A stretch of 64,000 nucleotides of DNA from JACVRW01 sp963771715 (GTDB taxonomy: Bacteria; Actinomycetota; Thermoleophilia; Solirubrobacterales; Thermoleophilaceae). Below, piece by piece: positions 34,243-44,000 of the stretch. The notes under the pieces are model-generated. The model had not been told where the DNA came from. It made no database searches and worked only from the letters and a program-made list of their open reading frames with translations. The position numbers were made by a program, and so were the translations under genes. Position 1 is the first letter of the stretch. The number at the start of each line of letters is the position of its first letter. The DNA is taken from positions 62,001-126,000 of the forward strand of contig CAVYUQ010000003.1 in assembly GCA_963771715.1 (NCBI GenBank). Reading direction: 5' to 3'.

Positions 34243-35345
34243 TTGCTGAAGCAGTTCGTACGCGCACGCCGCAGGACCGCTTGGGCGGATGTCGCCATCG
34301 CGGTGACGGTGGCGACGGGGCTGGGTACGTGGGCCACGGACACCTGGCCGTTCGACGGCAAGGACACCTACTGCTGGGGTGCTTGGGAAGAGGACAGCGG
34401 GCCGGAGTTCCTGAGCGGCGAGCCGTGGAGGAGGACGACGCCGACCGCACGTCCGAGGAGACCGCGCCGACTCCGCAGCGGCAGCGCGGCCGGTGCACCG
34501 TCGCGCTCCACGCCGAGGACGTCAGCAGCAGCGGCGAGAAGAACGTCGACGAGACCGAGATCAGGGTCAGTTGACGGTCCCGCGCCCAAGGCGTGCCGCC
34601 CGGAGCATGGAGTGGGTCGGCGGGTATCTCAACGGCCGTGCGATGCCGCTGCCGGACGGGCTGCCGGGCGTCACCGACGGCAAGCACGCGCTGCTGGTAC
34701 TGCCCAAGCGGTGCGACACGGGTGACGGCCGTCCGACCGCGGTCACGCTCGACTCGAAGGCGGAAACGATCTGGAGCGACGCCACGTTGTCGGCCGACGC
34801 CGGACTCGGCGGCGCCCGTTCCGTGGCCGAGCTGCTCGTAGCGGCCGCGAACCGCGGTATGGAGGCGGCGGGGTGCGCCGGGTCGAAGCCACTGCGGGTC
34901 GTCTCGCCGGTGCTCACCCTCCCCGAGGACGTGGATCCTACCGCTCCCCCATGCGCCGGATCAGGGGGCTGGACCTGGGCAAGGCGGCGGAGTACCTGGA
35001 ATACCAGGTCGGCGCGGTCACCCGGGACCTCCAGTTCTGTTCGGTGCGGACAAGGCCCGGCGGGGACCGGTACTTCGACGCCCTGATGGTCGCCCAGCCG
35101 CGGCTCTCCGCGCTCTTCGACGGCGCCACAGGCGGTAAGGCGCCCGCGCGTAGCTGGCGCGGCACGGGGGTGTTCGCCGACGACTACAAGGTCGTACGGG
35201 CCAACTGCGCGGGGCGCCCCGCCACCTTTCTGATACTGGCCACGTCCCTGCGGCGCCAGACCGCACCGCACTTCGTCACCTTCGCCAACGCCGTGACGCA
35301 ACGCATCGGTTGCGCACCCGTCGCCCCCGGGGGTCCGGCCGATGA
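34243..35345 (+). CDS. Membrane-anchored secreted protein, unknown family (paralogue 1)
   Basis: About 367 residues. A basic N-terminus (LLKQFVRARRRTAW) leads into one helix (ADVAIAVTVATGLGTWA) and an extracellular domain starting PFDGKDTYCWGAWEED. Further on are CTVALHAEDV, HALLVLPKRCDTGDGRPTAV, ARSVAELLVAAANRGMEAAG and LEYQVGAVTRDLQFCSVRT; at least five cysteines suggest disulfides. TTG 34243 is the only plausible start seen. Frameshifts lie near 34.43, 34.57 and 34.96 kb. The end is taken as TGA 35343-35345 after a slip in a C/G run; without it the frame continues to 35430. I recognise no named family. Confidence 0.6.
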
Positions 35346-35751
35346 CCGACGCCGAGAAGGCCGAGAAGGCCGAGGGACAGCCAGAACTCCGACGGACCGA
35401 CCCGTCCCTGGCGGCACTGGCGGACCCTGACCCGCGGGCGGCTGCGGCTCGCCGTGACCATAAGGGTGGCCGGAGCCGTTGCCGGGGCGTTGCTCGGCGG
35501 CGCGGGGGTGGCCTGGCGTCCGTTCGCGGACGACCGGGCCTGCTGGGGTGCGCTCGACCGGGGACGACGTGGCGGCGCTGTTCGACGGCAAGACGGACCT
35601 CGAGACGTCCGAAGTGCCCATCACCACCGGCCGCGCGGGCAGCGAGGGCCCGTCGGGCATCTGCTGTCTCGCCTCGCCCCGCTATGTGGCCGCGGAAGCC
35701 GACCGCATCGGCTGCGGGCCGCTCCGCATCACCGTGCCCGACGGCGCCTGA
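35342..35751 (+). CDS. Membrane-anchored secreted protein, unknown family (paralogue 2)
   Basis: About 137 residues. A charged N-terminus (TDAEKAEKAEGQPELRR) is followed by one helix (RVAGAVAGALLGGAGVAW) and an extracellular domain beginning RPFADDRACWGAL, then LFDGKTDLETSEVPITTG, GICCLASPRYVAAEADRIG and CGPLRITVPDGA. The block after the helix (P-F, D, then CWGA) repeats that of the preceding gene, so the two look like a long and a short member of one family. ATG 35342 probably overlaps the upstream stop (ATGA). Indels lie near 35.43 and 35.55 kb. Confidence 0.65.
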
Positions 35752-35936
35752 CTGCGCCGCCCTCCGGGAGGCCGGACCTGCCGCGATGCGGGGTCCTCAC
35801 GTGTTTCCTTTGATGTCCGTAGTGATGCGTCGTCTGTCAGTGTCGCGTCGTGTCGTGTGTGCGGGACCGGTTTCGGCGGCGTACGTGGGTGCGTGGTTCG
35901 AATGCGTGACCTTTTCACGGGAGTGTCGTTGATCGG

Positions 35937-37936
35937 ATGACACCACCACGTACGGAAGGGGGGCGGCTGGTGAGCCGGAGGCTGCCGCTGGGCGAGGGCG
36001 AAACAGCCCGGACCGCCTGTGCCCATGTTCTGCTGCGTGCGGGCGTGGTGGAGAAGACGGGCGAGGCCCTGTCGGCCGCTGTCCTGGCACAGCGGGTCGG
36101 CTGGACGGCCGATCTGGTCTCCGCCATGGCCGCCGGACTGCTGGCCGAGCACTGGAACACCGCCGACGTGGACATCCTCGCCTCGGGCGCGGACCCGGGC
36201 GGGCGGAACCTTCCGTCCCACGCGTGGATGGCGCTGCGCCGACTGGGCTGGACCGCTGCCCCGGCCCGGGGTGTGAAGGTCAACGACCGGATCGTACGCA
36301 TGGCCCAGGAACAGGCCGGACGCGCACTGCGGTCGGCCAACTGGCGTGCCCAGTTGACCTCGGCGGTCCTTCGGACCTGGCCGCGCGATCCGGATAAACG
36401 GACTCGGCAGGAGTGGGATCAGGTCCGCGCCGCGATACCGGGTGGTGAGTACCTGCCCTCGAATGTGATCCGCTCCCGCACCCGCCAGATGGTCTCTTTC
36501 GAGCGGAAGAACGGGCGGCGTGCGGCCGACGTGTTCGAGCTGGAACCTGCACCCCGCGTGGCCAGGATGCTGCTGCTGGCCGCCTGTGACGGGCAACAGG
36601 CCACGATCGAACGCGGCGAGGACGACCGGCAGCGAGCACTCCTGCGGCTCCAACTGCCCACCCGCCCCGACCCGCGCACCTACGCGGACTGGACCTGGGT
36701 CGCCTGCCCCATCACCCTGCCACCCACCATCCCGCCGAACGCGATCCTGCACCTGCCCACCCTGTACATGACAGACGCCAAGGTGCGCGCCGACCTCGCC
36801 TACGCCCACCCCGTCCCCCGAACCCGGCGCACCGGTCACACGGTGGCGCTCGGCGTGGACTGGGGACTGACCACCCTGCTCAGCGCGGGCGCAGCCCGAC
36901 TGCACCGACCGGGGCGATAACCGAACTCGGTTCCGGCGCACAGTTCCGCACCGCCGGCGTGCTCGCCAAGCAGCACCGCCTCCGCCGCCTCAGCGAACGC
37001 CTCCACGCCAAGACCGACCAACACACCCGGCTCGCCGACCAGTCCTTGGACGCCAAGCAGGCGGTGCTGGCCGAGGAGATCCGTCGCGTATCCGAGCGCC
37101 GCTCGAACCTCAACGACGCCCTGGCCTGGAGTGCTGCCCGGTGGGCCGTCGATCAGGCCATCGCCGCAGGCGCGACCGTGATCTATCTCGAAGACCTGCG
37201 CTCGCTGGAAGCCAGGGGCATGGGACGCACCCACAACATGCGCCTCTCCCAGACCGTGCGTGGCCAGATCACCGACCGTATGCGGCACCTCGCCGCCGAA
37301 ACCGGCATCGCCGTCGTCACCGTCCCGGCCAGGAACACCAGCAAGCACTGCCCGTGCTGTCTCACTCCGCTCCGGCATCGGAAGGCCCCTGACCGGCCCA
37401 CCACTGCCGGATGGAAGTGGGCCATCTGCCCCCACCCCGAGTGTGGCTGGCAGGGCGACCGCGACCAGGGCGCCTGGCGCCGGATCGCAGCCCGCGGCCT
37501 CACCCACCAGACCAAGACCGTCACCGACCACGCCAACGGCACGATGGCGATCCGCACGGTAGTCGACAAGATCGAATCCAAGGCCGTCATCACCATCGAG
37601 CCGAAGGCCGACCGGAAGGACCGGTCGAAGACCGGACCCACCCGGCCACGTACCAACCGCCTCGCGCCCAGGCGACGCGAGGTTCCCTCCCCAGCAGGAC
37701 GCACACGCGGCCCTGCCGGCCAGCGTCCGGAGGGACACGCACCAGCGGACCGGACCCGGCTGCCTCGCGCAGCCCACCGGCACCAGGGCGTACGCACGAT
37801 CAGCACACCCACCAACGGCCACCGGCCACGAGGAGCAGCACTGGGCGCAGGATTCCACCTCCACGCCCATGCCTCCCCACCCAGGTGGGCAGAACCTGTG
37901 CCAGACCCTACGGTCCACATAGGATCGCTTAGCTGA
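35937..37936 (+). CDS. Large TnpB-like RuvC nuclease (IS605/OMEGA superfamily)
   Basis: About 666 residues after repairing one slip near 36,900. The three RuvC motifs are GVDWGLTTLL (Asp), VIYLEDLRSLE (Glu) and GDRDQGAWRRIAARG (Asp). The last two bracket a zinc ribbon with CPCC and CPHPECGW. A conserved helix SQTVRGQITDRMRHLAAE precedes the ribbon. The 290 residues before RuvC-I include SRTRQMVSFERKNGRRAADV, and the 140-residue basic tail is low complexity. TnpB proteins are RNA-guided DNA nucleases; this one is longer than the typical 400 residues. No TnpA transposase or clear element ends are visible. It is 72 bp upstream of glnE. Tail and 3' flank could carry the guide RNA, which is inference. 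Confidence 0.75.
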
Positions 37937-38007
37937 TCAGAGACGCTCGGCAGCGGGCCTTGATCACGGCAGGGCGTGGGACGGAGACACGGGACGGAGG
38001 CGGCGGG

Positions 38008-41000
38008 ATGGCCGGTACCGCGGGGCGCAGGAGCAGTACCTTCACCCGGCTGCTGCGGCACGGCTTCACCGACCCCTCCGCCGCCGAGCGGCTGCTCGAC
38101 CTCGCCCGAGATGGCGGCCGTACGGACCGACTCCGGTGCTGCTGGACGCGCTCGGCGCGACCGCCGACCCCGACCTGGCGCTGCGCGGGCTCGTACGGCT
38201 GGTGGAGGCGCAGCCCAGGAACCGGCGAGCGCGCAGGCGCTGCTCGACACGCTGGTCACCGCCAAGCCGCTGCGCGACCGGCTGCTCGGGGTGCTCGGCG
38301 CGTCCGAGGCGCTCGGCGACCACCTGGCCCGGCATCCGCAGCGACTGGCAGGCGCTGGTCACGTACGAGCCGGCGGACCTGCACCCCGGCGTCGCGGAGT
38401 TCGAGCGGCGTGCCGGGGGATCTGGCGCGACGGCGGCCGACCCGGTCGACCGCTGCGCGTCGCCTACCGCCGCTGCCTGCTGTCGATCGCGGCCCGCGAT
38501 GTGTGCGGGACGACCGATGTCACCCAGACCGCGGCCGAGCTGGCCGACCTCGCGACGGCGACGCTGCGGGCGGCCCTCGCCATCGCCCGAGGCGCCGCGC
38601 CCGAGGACGCCGCCGCGTGCCGGCTCGCCGTGATCGCGATGGGCAAGTGCGGCGGCCACGAGCTGAACTACGTCTCCGACGTCGACGTGATCTTCGTCGG
38701 CGGAGGCCGTCCGACGGGGCCGACGAGGGCAAGGCCGTGCAGGCCGCCACCCGGCTGGCCTCGCACCTGATGCGGATCTGCTCCGAGACCACCGTCGAGG
38801 GCACGATCTGGCCGGTGGACGCCAATCTCCGGCCCGAGGGCCGCAACGGCCCGCTGGTGCGCACGCTCTCCAGCCATCTCGCCTACTACCAGCGCTGGGC
38901 CAAGACCTGGGAGTTCCAGGCGCTGCTGAAGGCCCGGCCGGTGGCCGGGCGACCTCGACGCTCGGCGCAGGAGTACGTGGACGCGCTCGCGCCGCTGGTC
39001 TGGCAGGCCGCCGAGCGCGAGAACTTCGTCCCCGACGTGCAGAAGATGCGCCGCCGGGTCGTCGAGAACATCCCCGTCGCGGAGATCGACCGCGAGCTGA
39101 AGCTCGGGCCCGGCGGCCTGCGGGACGTCGAATTCGCCGTGCAGCTGCTCCAGTTGGTGCACGGGCGGACGCGACGCCACGCTGCGCAGCGGCACCACCC
39201 TGGACGCGCTCGCAGGCGCTGGCCGCCGGCGGGTACGTCGGCCGCTCGGACGCGGCCGCAGCTGGACGAGGCGTACCGCTTCCTGCGCACCATGGAGCAC
39301 CGCATCCAGCTGTACCGGCTGCGCCGCACCCATCTGGTGCCCGAGGACGAGGCGGACCTGCGGCGCCTCGGCCGCTCGCTGGGCCTGCGCACCGACCCGG
39401 TCGCCGAGCTGACAAGGAGTGGCGGCGGCACGCGCTCGGTCGTGCGGCGGCTGCACGAGAAGCTGTTCTACCGGCCGCTGCTGGACGCCGTCGCCCAGCT
39501 CGACGCCCGGCGAGACCCGGCTCAGCTCCGAAGGCGGCGCGGGCAGCGGCTGGAGGCCCTCGGCTACGCCGATCCGGCCGCCGCCCTGCGCCATCTGGAG
39601 GCCCTGGCGTCCGGCGTGACCCGCAAGGCGGCCATCCAGCGTACGCTGCTGCCGGTGCTGCTGGGCTGGTTCGCCGACTCCGCCGACCCGGACGCCGGGC
39701 TGCTGGGCTTCCGCAAGGTCTCGGACGCGCTCGGCAAGACGCCCTGGTACCTGCGGCTGCTGCGGGACGAGGGCGCGGCCGCGGAGAATCTGGCCCGCGT
39801 GCTGTCCGCCGGGCGCCTCGCCCCCGATCTGCTGCTGCGCGCCCCGGAGGCGGTCGCCCTGCTCGGCGACCCGGAGGGGCTGCGAGCCGCGCGGCCGGGA
39901 GCATCTGGAGCAGGAGGTGCTGGCCGCGGTCGGCCGCGCGGACGGCGCGGAGCAGGCGGTCGCCGCGGCCCGCGGGGTGCGCCGGCGCGAGCTGTTCCGT
40001 ACGGCGGCCGCGGACATCATCGGCTCGTACGGCACCGAGGAGCAGCCCCGCCGAGCACGACCACGGGCGCGCTGGTCGACCGTGGTCGGCGACGCCGTCT
40101 CCGACCTCAACGCGGCGACCATCGCGGGCGCGCTGCGCGCCGCGGTCCGCGACACCTGGGGCGACGAGCTGCCCACCCGCTTCGCCGTCATCGGCATGGG
40201 CCGCTTCGGCGGCCACGAGCTGGGCTACGGCTCCGACGCCGACGTGCTGTTCGTCCACGAGCCGCCGCGAGGGCGTCGACGAACAGGAGGCCGCCCAGGC
40301 CGCGAACGCCGTGGCCAACGAGATGCGGCGGCTGCTCCAGCTGCCCACCGCCGACCCGCCGCTGCTCATCGACGCCGACCTGCGCCCGGAGGGCAAGTCC
40401 GGCCCGCTGGTGCGCACCCTCGCCTCGTACGCCGCGTACTACCGGCGCTGGTCGCTGGTCTGGGAGAGCCAGGCGCTGCTGCGCGCCGAGCCGGTCGCGG
40501 GCGACGCGGAGCTCGGGCGCGCGCTTCATCGAGCTGATCGACCCGCTGCGCTATCCGGCCGAGGGCCTCGGCGACGACGCCGTACGCGAGATCCGCCGCC
40601 TCAAGGCCCGGATGGAGTCCGAGCGGCTGCCGCGCGGCGCCGACCCGACACTGCACACCAAGCTGGGCCGCGGCGGTCTGAGCGACGTCGAGTGGACGGT
40701 CCAGCTGCTCCAGATGCGGCACGGCTGGGCGGAGCCGGGACTGCGCACCACCCGCACCCGCGAGGCCCTGGCCGCCGCGCACGCGGCCGACCTGATCGGC
40801 ACCGAGGACGCCCAGATCCTGGACGAGGCCTGGGTGCTGGCGACCCGGGTCCGCAACGCCGTGATGCTGGTCCGCGGCCGCGCCGGGCGACACCTTCCCC
40901 TCGCGACGGCCCGCGAACTGGCCGCGGTGGGCCGCTACCTGGGGTACGGCCCGGGGCACGTCGGCGAGATGCTCGACGACTACCGCCGCACGACGCGCCG

Positions 41001-41046
41001 GGCGCGGGCCGTGGTGGAGGAGCTGTTCTACGACTACGAGGACTGA
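38008..41046 (+). CDS. glnE: Bifunctional glutamine synthetase adenylyltransferase/adenylyl-removing enzyme GlnE
   Basis: About 1,013 residues, the full size. It starts at ATG 38008 (TGRRSSTFTRLLRHG-like), ahead of repeat-type helices. Two nucleotidyltransferase domains are visible: GKCGGHELNYVSDVDVIFV in the N-terminal half and GMGRFGGHELGYGSDADVLF in the C-terminal half. NLRPEGRNGPLVRTLSSHL and DLRPEGKSGPLVRTLASYA are their paired follow-on motifs. The protein adds and removes AMP on glutamine synthetase to match activity to nitrogen status. A glnA2 gene lies 8 kb downstream. More than a dozen indels occur, mainly at 38.1-38.5, 38.7, 38.95, 39.2, 39.9, 40.27 and 40.52 kb. Confidence 0.92.
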   Translation: MAGTAGRRSSTFTRLLRHGFTDPSAAERLLDLARDGGRTDRLRCCWTRSARPPTPTWRCAGSYGWWRRSPGTGERAGAARHAGHRQAAARPAARGARRVRGARRPPGPASAATGRRWSRTSRRTCTPASRSSSGVPGDLARRRPTRSTAARRLPPLPAVDRGPRCVRDDRCHPDRGRAGRPRDGDAAGGPRHRPRRRARGRRRVPARRDRDGQVRRPRAELRLRRRRDLRRRRPSDGADEGKAVQAATRLASHLMRICSETTVEGTIWPVDANLRPEGRNGPLVRTLSSHLAYYQRWAKTWEFQALLKARPVAGRPRRSAQEYVDALAPLVWQAAERENFVPDVQKMRRRVVENIPVAEIDRELKLGPGGLRDVEFAVQLLQLVHGRTRRHAAQRHHPGRARRRWPPAGTSAARTRPQLDEAYRFLRTMEHRIQLYRLRRTHLVPEDEADLRRLGRSLGLRTDPVAELTRSGGGTRSVVRRLHEKLFYRPLLDAVAQLDARRDPAQLRRRRGQRLEALGYADPAAALRHLEALASGVTRKAAIQRTLLPVLLGWFADSADPDAGLLGFRKVSDALGKTPWYLRLLRDEGAAAENLARVLSAGRLAPDLLLRAPEAVALLGDPEGLRAARPGASGAGGAGRGRPRGRRGAGGRRGPRGAPARAVPYGGRGHHRLVRHRGAAPPSTTTGALVDRGRRRRLRPQRGDHRGRAARRGPRHLGRRAAHPLRRHRHGPLRRPRAGLRLRRRRAVRPRAAARASTNRRPPRPRTPWPTRCGGCSSCPPPTRRCSSTPTCARRASPARWCAPSPRTPRTTGAGRWSGRARRCCAPSRSRATRSSGARFIELIDPLRYPAEGLGDDAVREIRRLKARMESERLPRGADPTLHTKLGRGGLSDVEWTVQLLQMRHGWAEPGLRTTRTREALAAAHAADLIGTEDAQILDEAWVLATRVRNAVMLVRGRAGRHLPLATARELAAVGRYLGYGPGHVGEMLDDYRRTTRRARAVVEELFYDYED

Positions 41047-44000
41047 CGCCCCGCCCGCCGAGCAGGGCGCGTCGCGCGGGGCGCCGGGAGGCAGCAACCG
41101 GCGCTCGGCGGCGGTGAAGTCGCGGCCCACGGTGGCGCAGAGGCGGCGGAAGGCGTGGTCCGGGTCGAGGTCCAGTGGTCTGGAACCAGCCGTCCCCCAC
41201 CGTGAGGAGGCGCCCGTCGCCGACAGCCACGGTGACCATTCCCTTGAGATAGGGCAGTTCGGCGACCGAACCCCCGGTGCCGACGTTCCAGACCGTGAAG
41301 CGTGAGTCGGCCGCGCTCTGGGTGACCAGCCGGTCGTCCCCGCTGAAGCCGACCAACTCGTCGTCGTCACCGATCGGCAGGGACTTGTCGAGCATGGTGC
41401 CCCGGTCGACGTTCCACACCCGCACGAAGTGGTCGGCGTTCTCCGTCGCCAGCTGCTCCCCGTCGCGGGTGAACACGAGGCTCACCTTGTTGCTGCTGCC
41501 GACGGACGTCCCCGCAACGGGGCCTACCGAGAGGGTCTTGAGACGCTTGCGTGCGCGCAGATCCCATAGCTGGACTTCCCCGTCCCGCAATCCGTCCCGG
41601 GTCGCCACCGCTACTGGCCGGGGTGGCCGGGGCGGGCGCGGAGTCTCCGTAGGACGCGAAGGGCTCGGAGGCGGCTGGGGCGTGATGCGCCCCACGTTCA
41701 CCGGCCGGGTCACAGGGGCTTCCCGGTGGCCGTGTCCATCCGTACCAAGGTGCCCCGCACGGTGAGCACGGCGATGTCGTTTCCGCGCAGGGGCTCCACG
41801 GCTTCCAGCTCCTGCGCCGGTCCGCCGGGCAGGGTGTCCGCCAGATCCAGCGCGACGCCGCGCCCGGGGTCGTCGAGGGAGATCACCTGAAGGCGCTGCG
41901 AGCCTCGGCCCCACAGGACGATCCGTCGTGAGTCCGCCGTCCACAGCGGCGCCCAGCCGAACGGCACCGCGGACACCGAGGGCAGGGCCACCGTCCTGCT
42001 CGCTCCCGCACCCCTGGGGAGGATCTCCAGATGTTCCCGAACACCCTGGCCACACGCTTGCCGTCGGGGGACGGCTCCCAGCGCAGGGTCTGTCGCCTCG
42101 ACACCCGGGTCGAGCCGGGGCAGCGTCACCGGCACGGCCCTCGCGGTCATGAACGCGTCCCCGGCGGCGACGAAGACGGACAGCGTCCCATCGGTACGCG
42201 CCACGGCGCCCACGGCGTGGTCCGAGATCGCGTCGACGGAGGAGGGCACCGGCACGGTGGTCGCGTACGTCGTGCCGGTGCGCAGCGCGGTCAGCGTCAG
42301 TACGGCGTAGTACCCGTCGTCGGAGGTCTGTGCCGAGACGCTGTACTCGGCGGTGGCGTCCGGTTCCGCGTCCGGTCCGGCGGGTGCGTTCGCCACCTGT
42401 CCGGCCGCGCGGCCGACCTTCAGCACCCGGGAACGGCGGTCCTCACCCGTCTGGACGAGTTCGCCGCCTCCCCTGATGTCCCCGTAGCCGACCCCGGGCA
42501 GGGTGCGCAGCAGACGGCCCGTGCGCAGGTCACGGAGTTCCGCCCGCTCGCGGGGACGATCCTCGGCGAGGCGGGTGAACACCACCGTGCCGGGATCGGT
42601 GGTGAAGGCGGCGTCCGAGCCGTACCCGTCGGGTATCACGTCCGGTGCGGTGGGCAGTCGGCGGCCGGTCCGTACATCCCACGCCGAGAACCCGATGCGG
42701 TCTTCGTCCTGCGACGTCAGCGTTCTGAGCAGCCGTCGGCCGTCACTGCTGAAGTCCAGGGTGATGCTGTTGACCTTGAGGCCGGACTCGTCGTCGGTGC
42801 GCAGGACGCGCGGTCCGGTGTGCTTGCGCAGGTCCCAGACGCGGACGTCACCGTCCGCCGTGCCGATGGCGTAGCTGCGGCCGTCCGGGCTGACGGCACC
42901 GCTGACCTCCGAGTGGGGACGCCCGGCAGCCGCCATGGGCGGGGGCGTCCCTCCGGCAGGCCGGTGACCACCGTTATGACGCTTCGCTTGCTGCGTTCCG
43001 GGACCGAGCGGATCACCACCGTACGACCATCCGGGGTGGCCGTCATGCTCGTGAAGCGGCCCGGCCACAGCGCGGGGTGGCTGCCGGTGAGCCGCTGGCC
43101 CCGGACGTACTGGCGCAGCAGGGCCGACGACGCCTGCGATGTGCCATCGGTGCGCCACGCGGCGAGGGCGAGTTGCAGGGAGGTGGCGGGCTGGCTGCCG
43201 ACGCGGCGGTTGGCGGCCTCGGCGAGCAGCCCGGACGCCTCGGTGCGCCGCTGCTGTTCGATCCGCTGCTGACCGCTCCAGGCGACGAAGGACAGCGTGG
43301 CCGCCACCAGGACCAGCGCGGTGAGCCCGGCGGTCACGATGCGCCACCGCCGTCGGCCGCGTCGCTCGTGGCGGCGGCTCAGCCTCGATGTAGTGGCGTT
43401 CCGCCGGGGTGATGTCCTCGGGCTGCCGGGCCAGGCGGTCCACGGCCGCCGCCAGGGTGCCGCCGCGCAGCAGGTCGCCCGGTTCGTTCCCCTGCTCCCG
43501 CCAGCGCCGCAGATCGCCGCGGAGCTGTTCCTGCCACGCGCGGAACTCCTTGGAGTCCACGAGCCAGCGGTGGAGTCGCGGCCAGAGTCTCGTCAGCGCC
43601 TCATGGGCCAGATCGACGATCTCCTCGCCGTCGGGCGCCCGGCCGTGCACCACCAGTTTGGTGGGGCCGAGCCGCCGCGCGAGGGCGCGCAGGTCGGGTT
43701 CGAGGTCGGCCGTACGGGCGGGCAGGCGCGAGAAGCCGCCGCTGTCGTCGGGGCGGGTGAGCTGGGCGAACAGCCGCCGGGCGGTGGGTTCCTCGGCCTC
43801 GGTGACATGGTCGCGGAAGACGTCTTCGGCGTAGCCGACCAGCGCCCCGGGCACGCCGCCCAGGGCGTCGTAGGCGGCGTGGGTGAGCATCGACCGGCTG
43901 CGCCGTTCCCACAGCCGGGTCAGGGCGAACTCGACCAGGGGCATCCGTCCGGGCTCTTCCGCGGCGTCGGCGGCTATCCGCTCGGGCAGCCCCGGCTCGA

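Noticed and set aside
35752..38007. Complete IS605-type element around the TnpB-like gene
   Set aside because: No TnpA and no recognisable terminal hairpins or target repeats were found at either side.
38066..40417. 783-residue antisense open frame opposite glnE
   Set aside because: Low-complexity Arg/Pro/Gly composition and no motif; glnE on the other strand has both nucleotidyltransferase domains.
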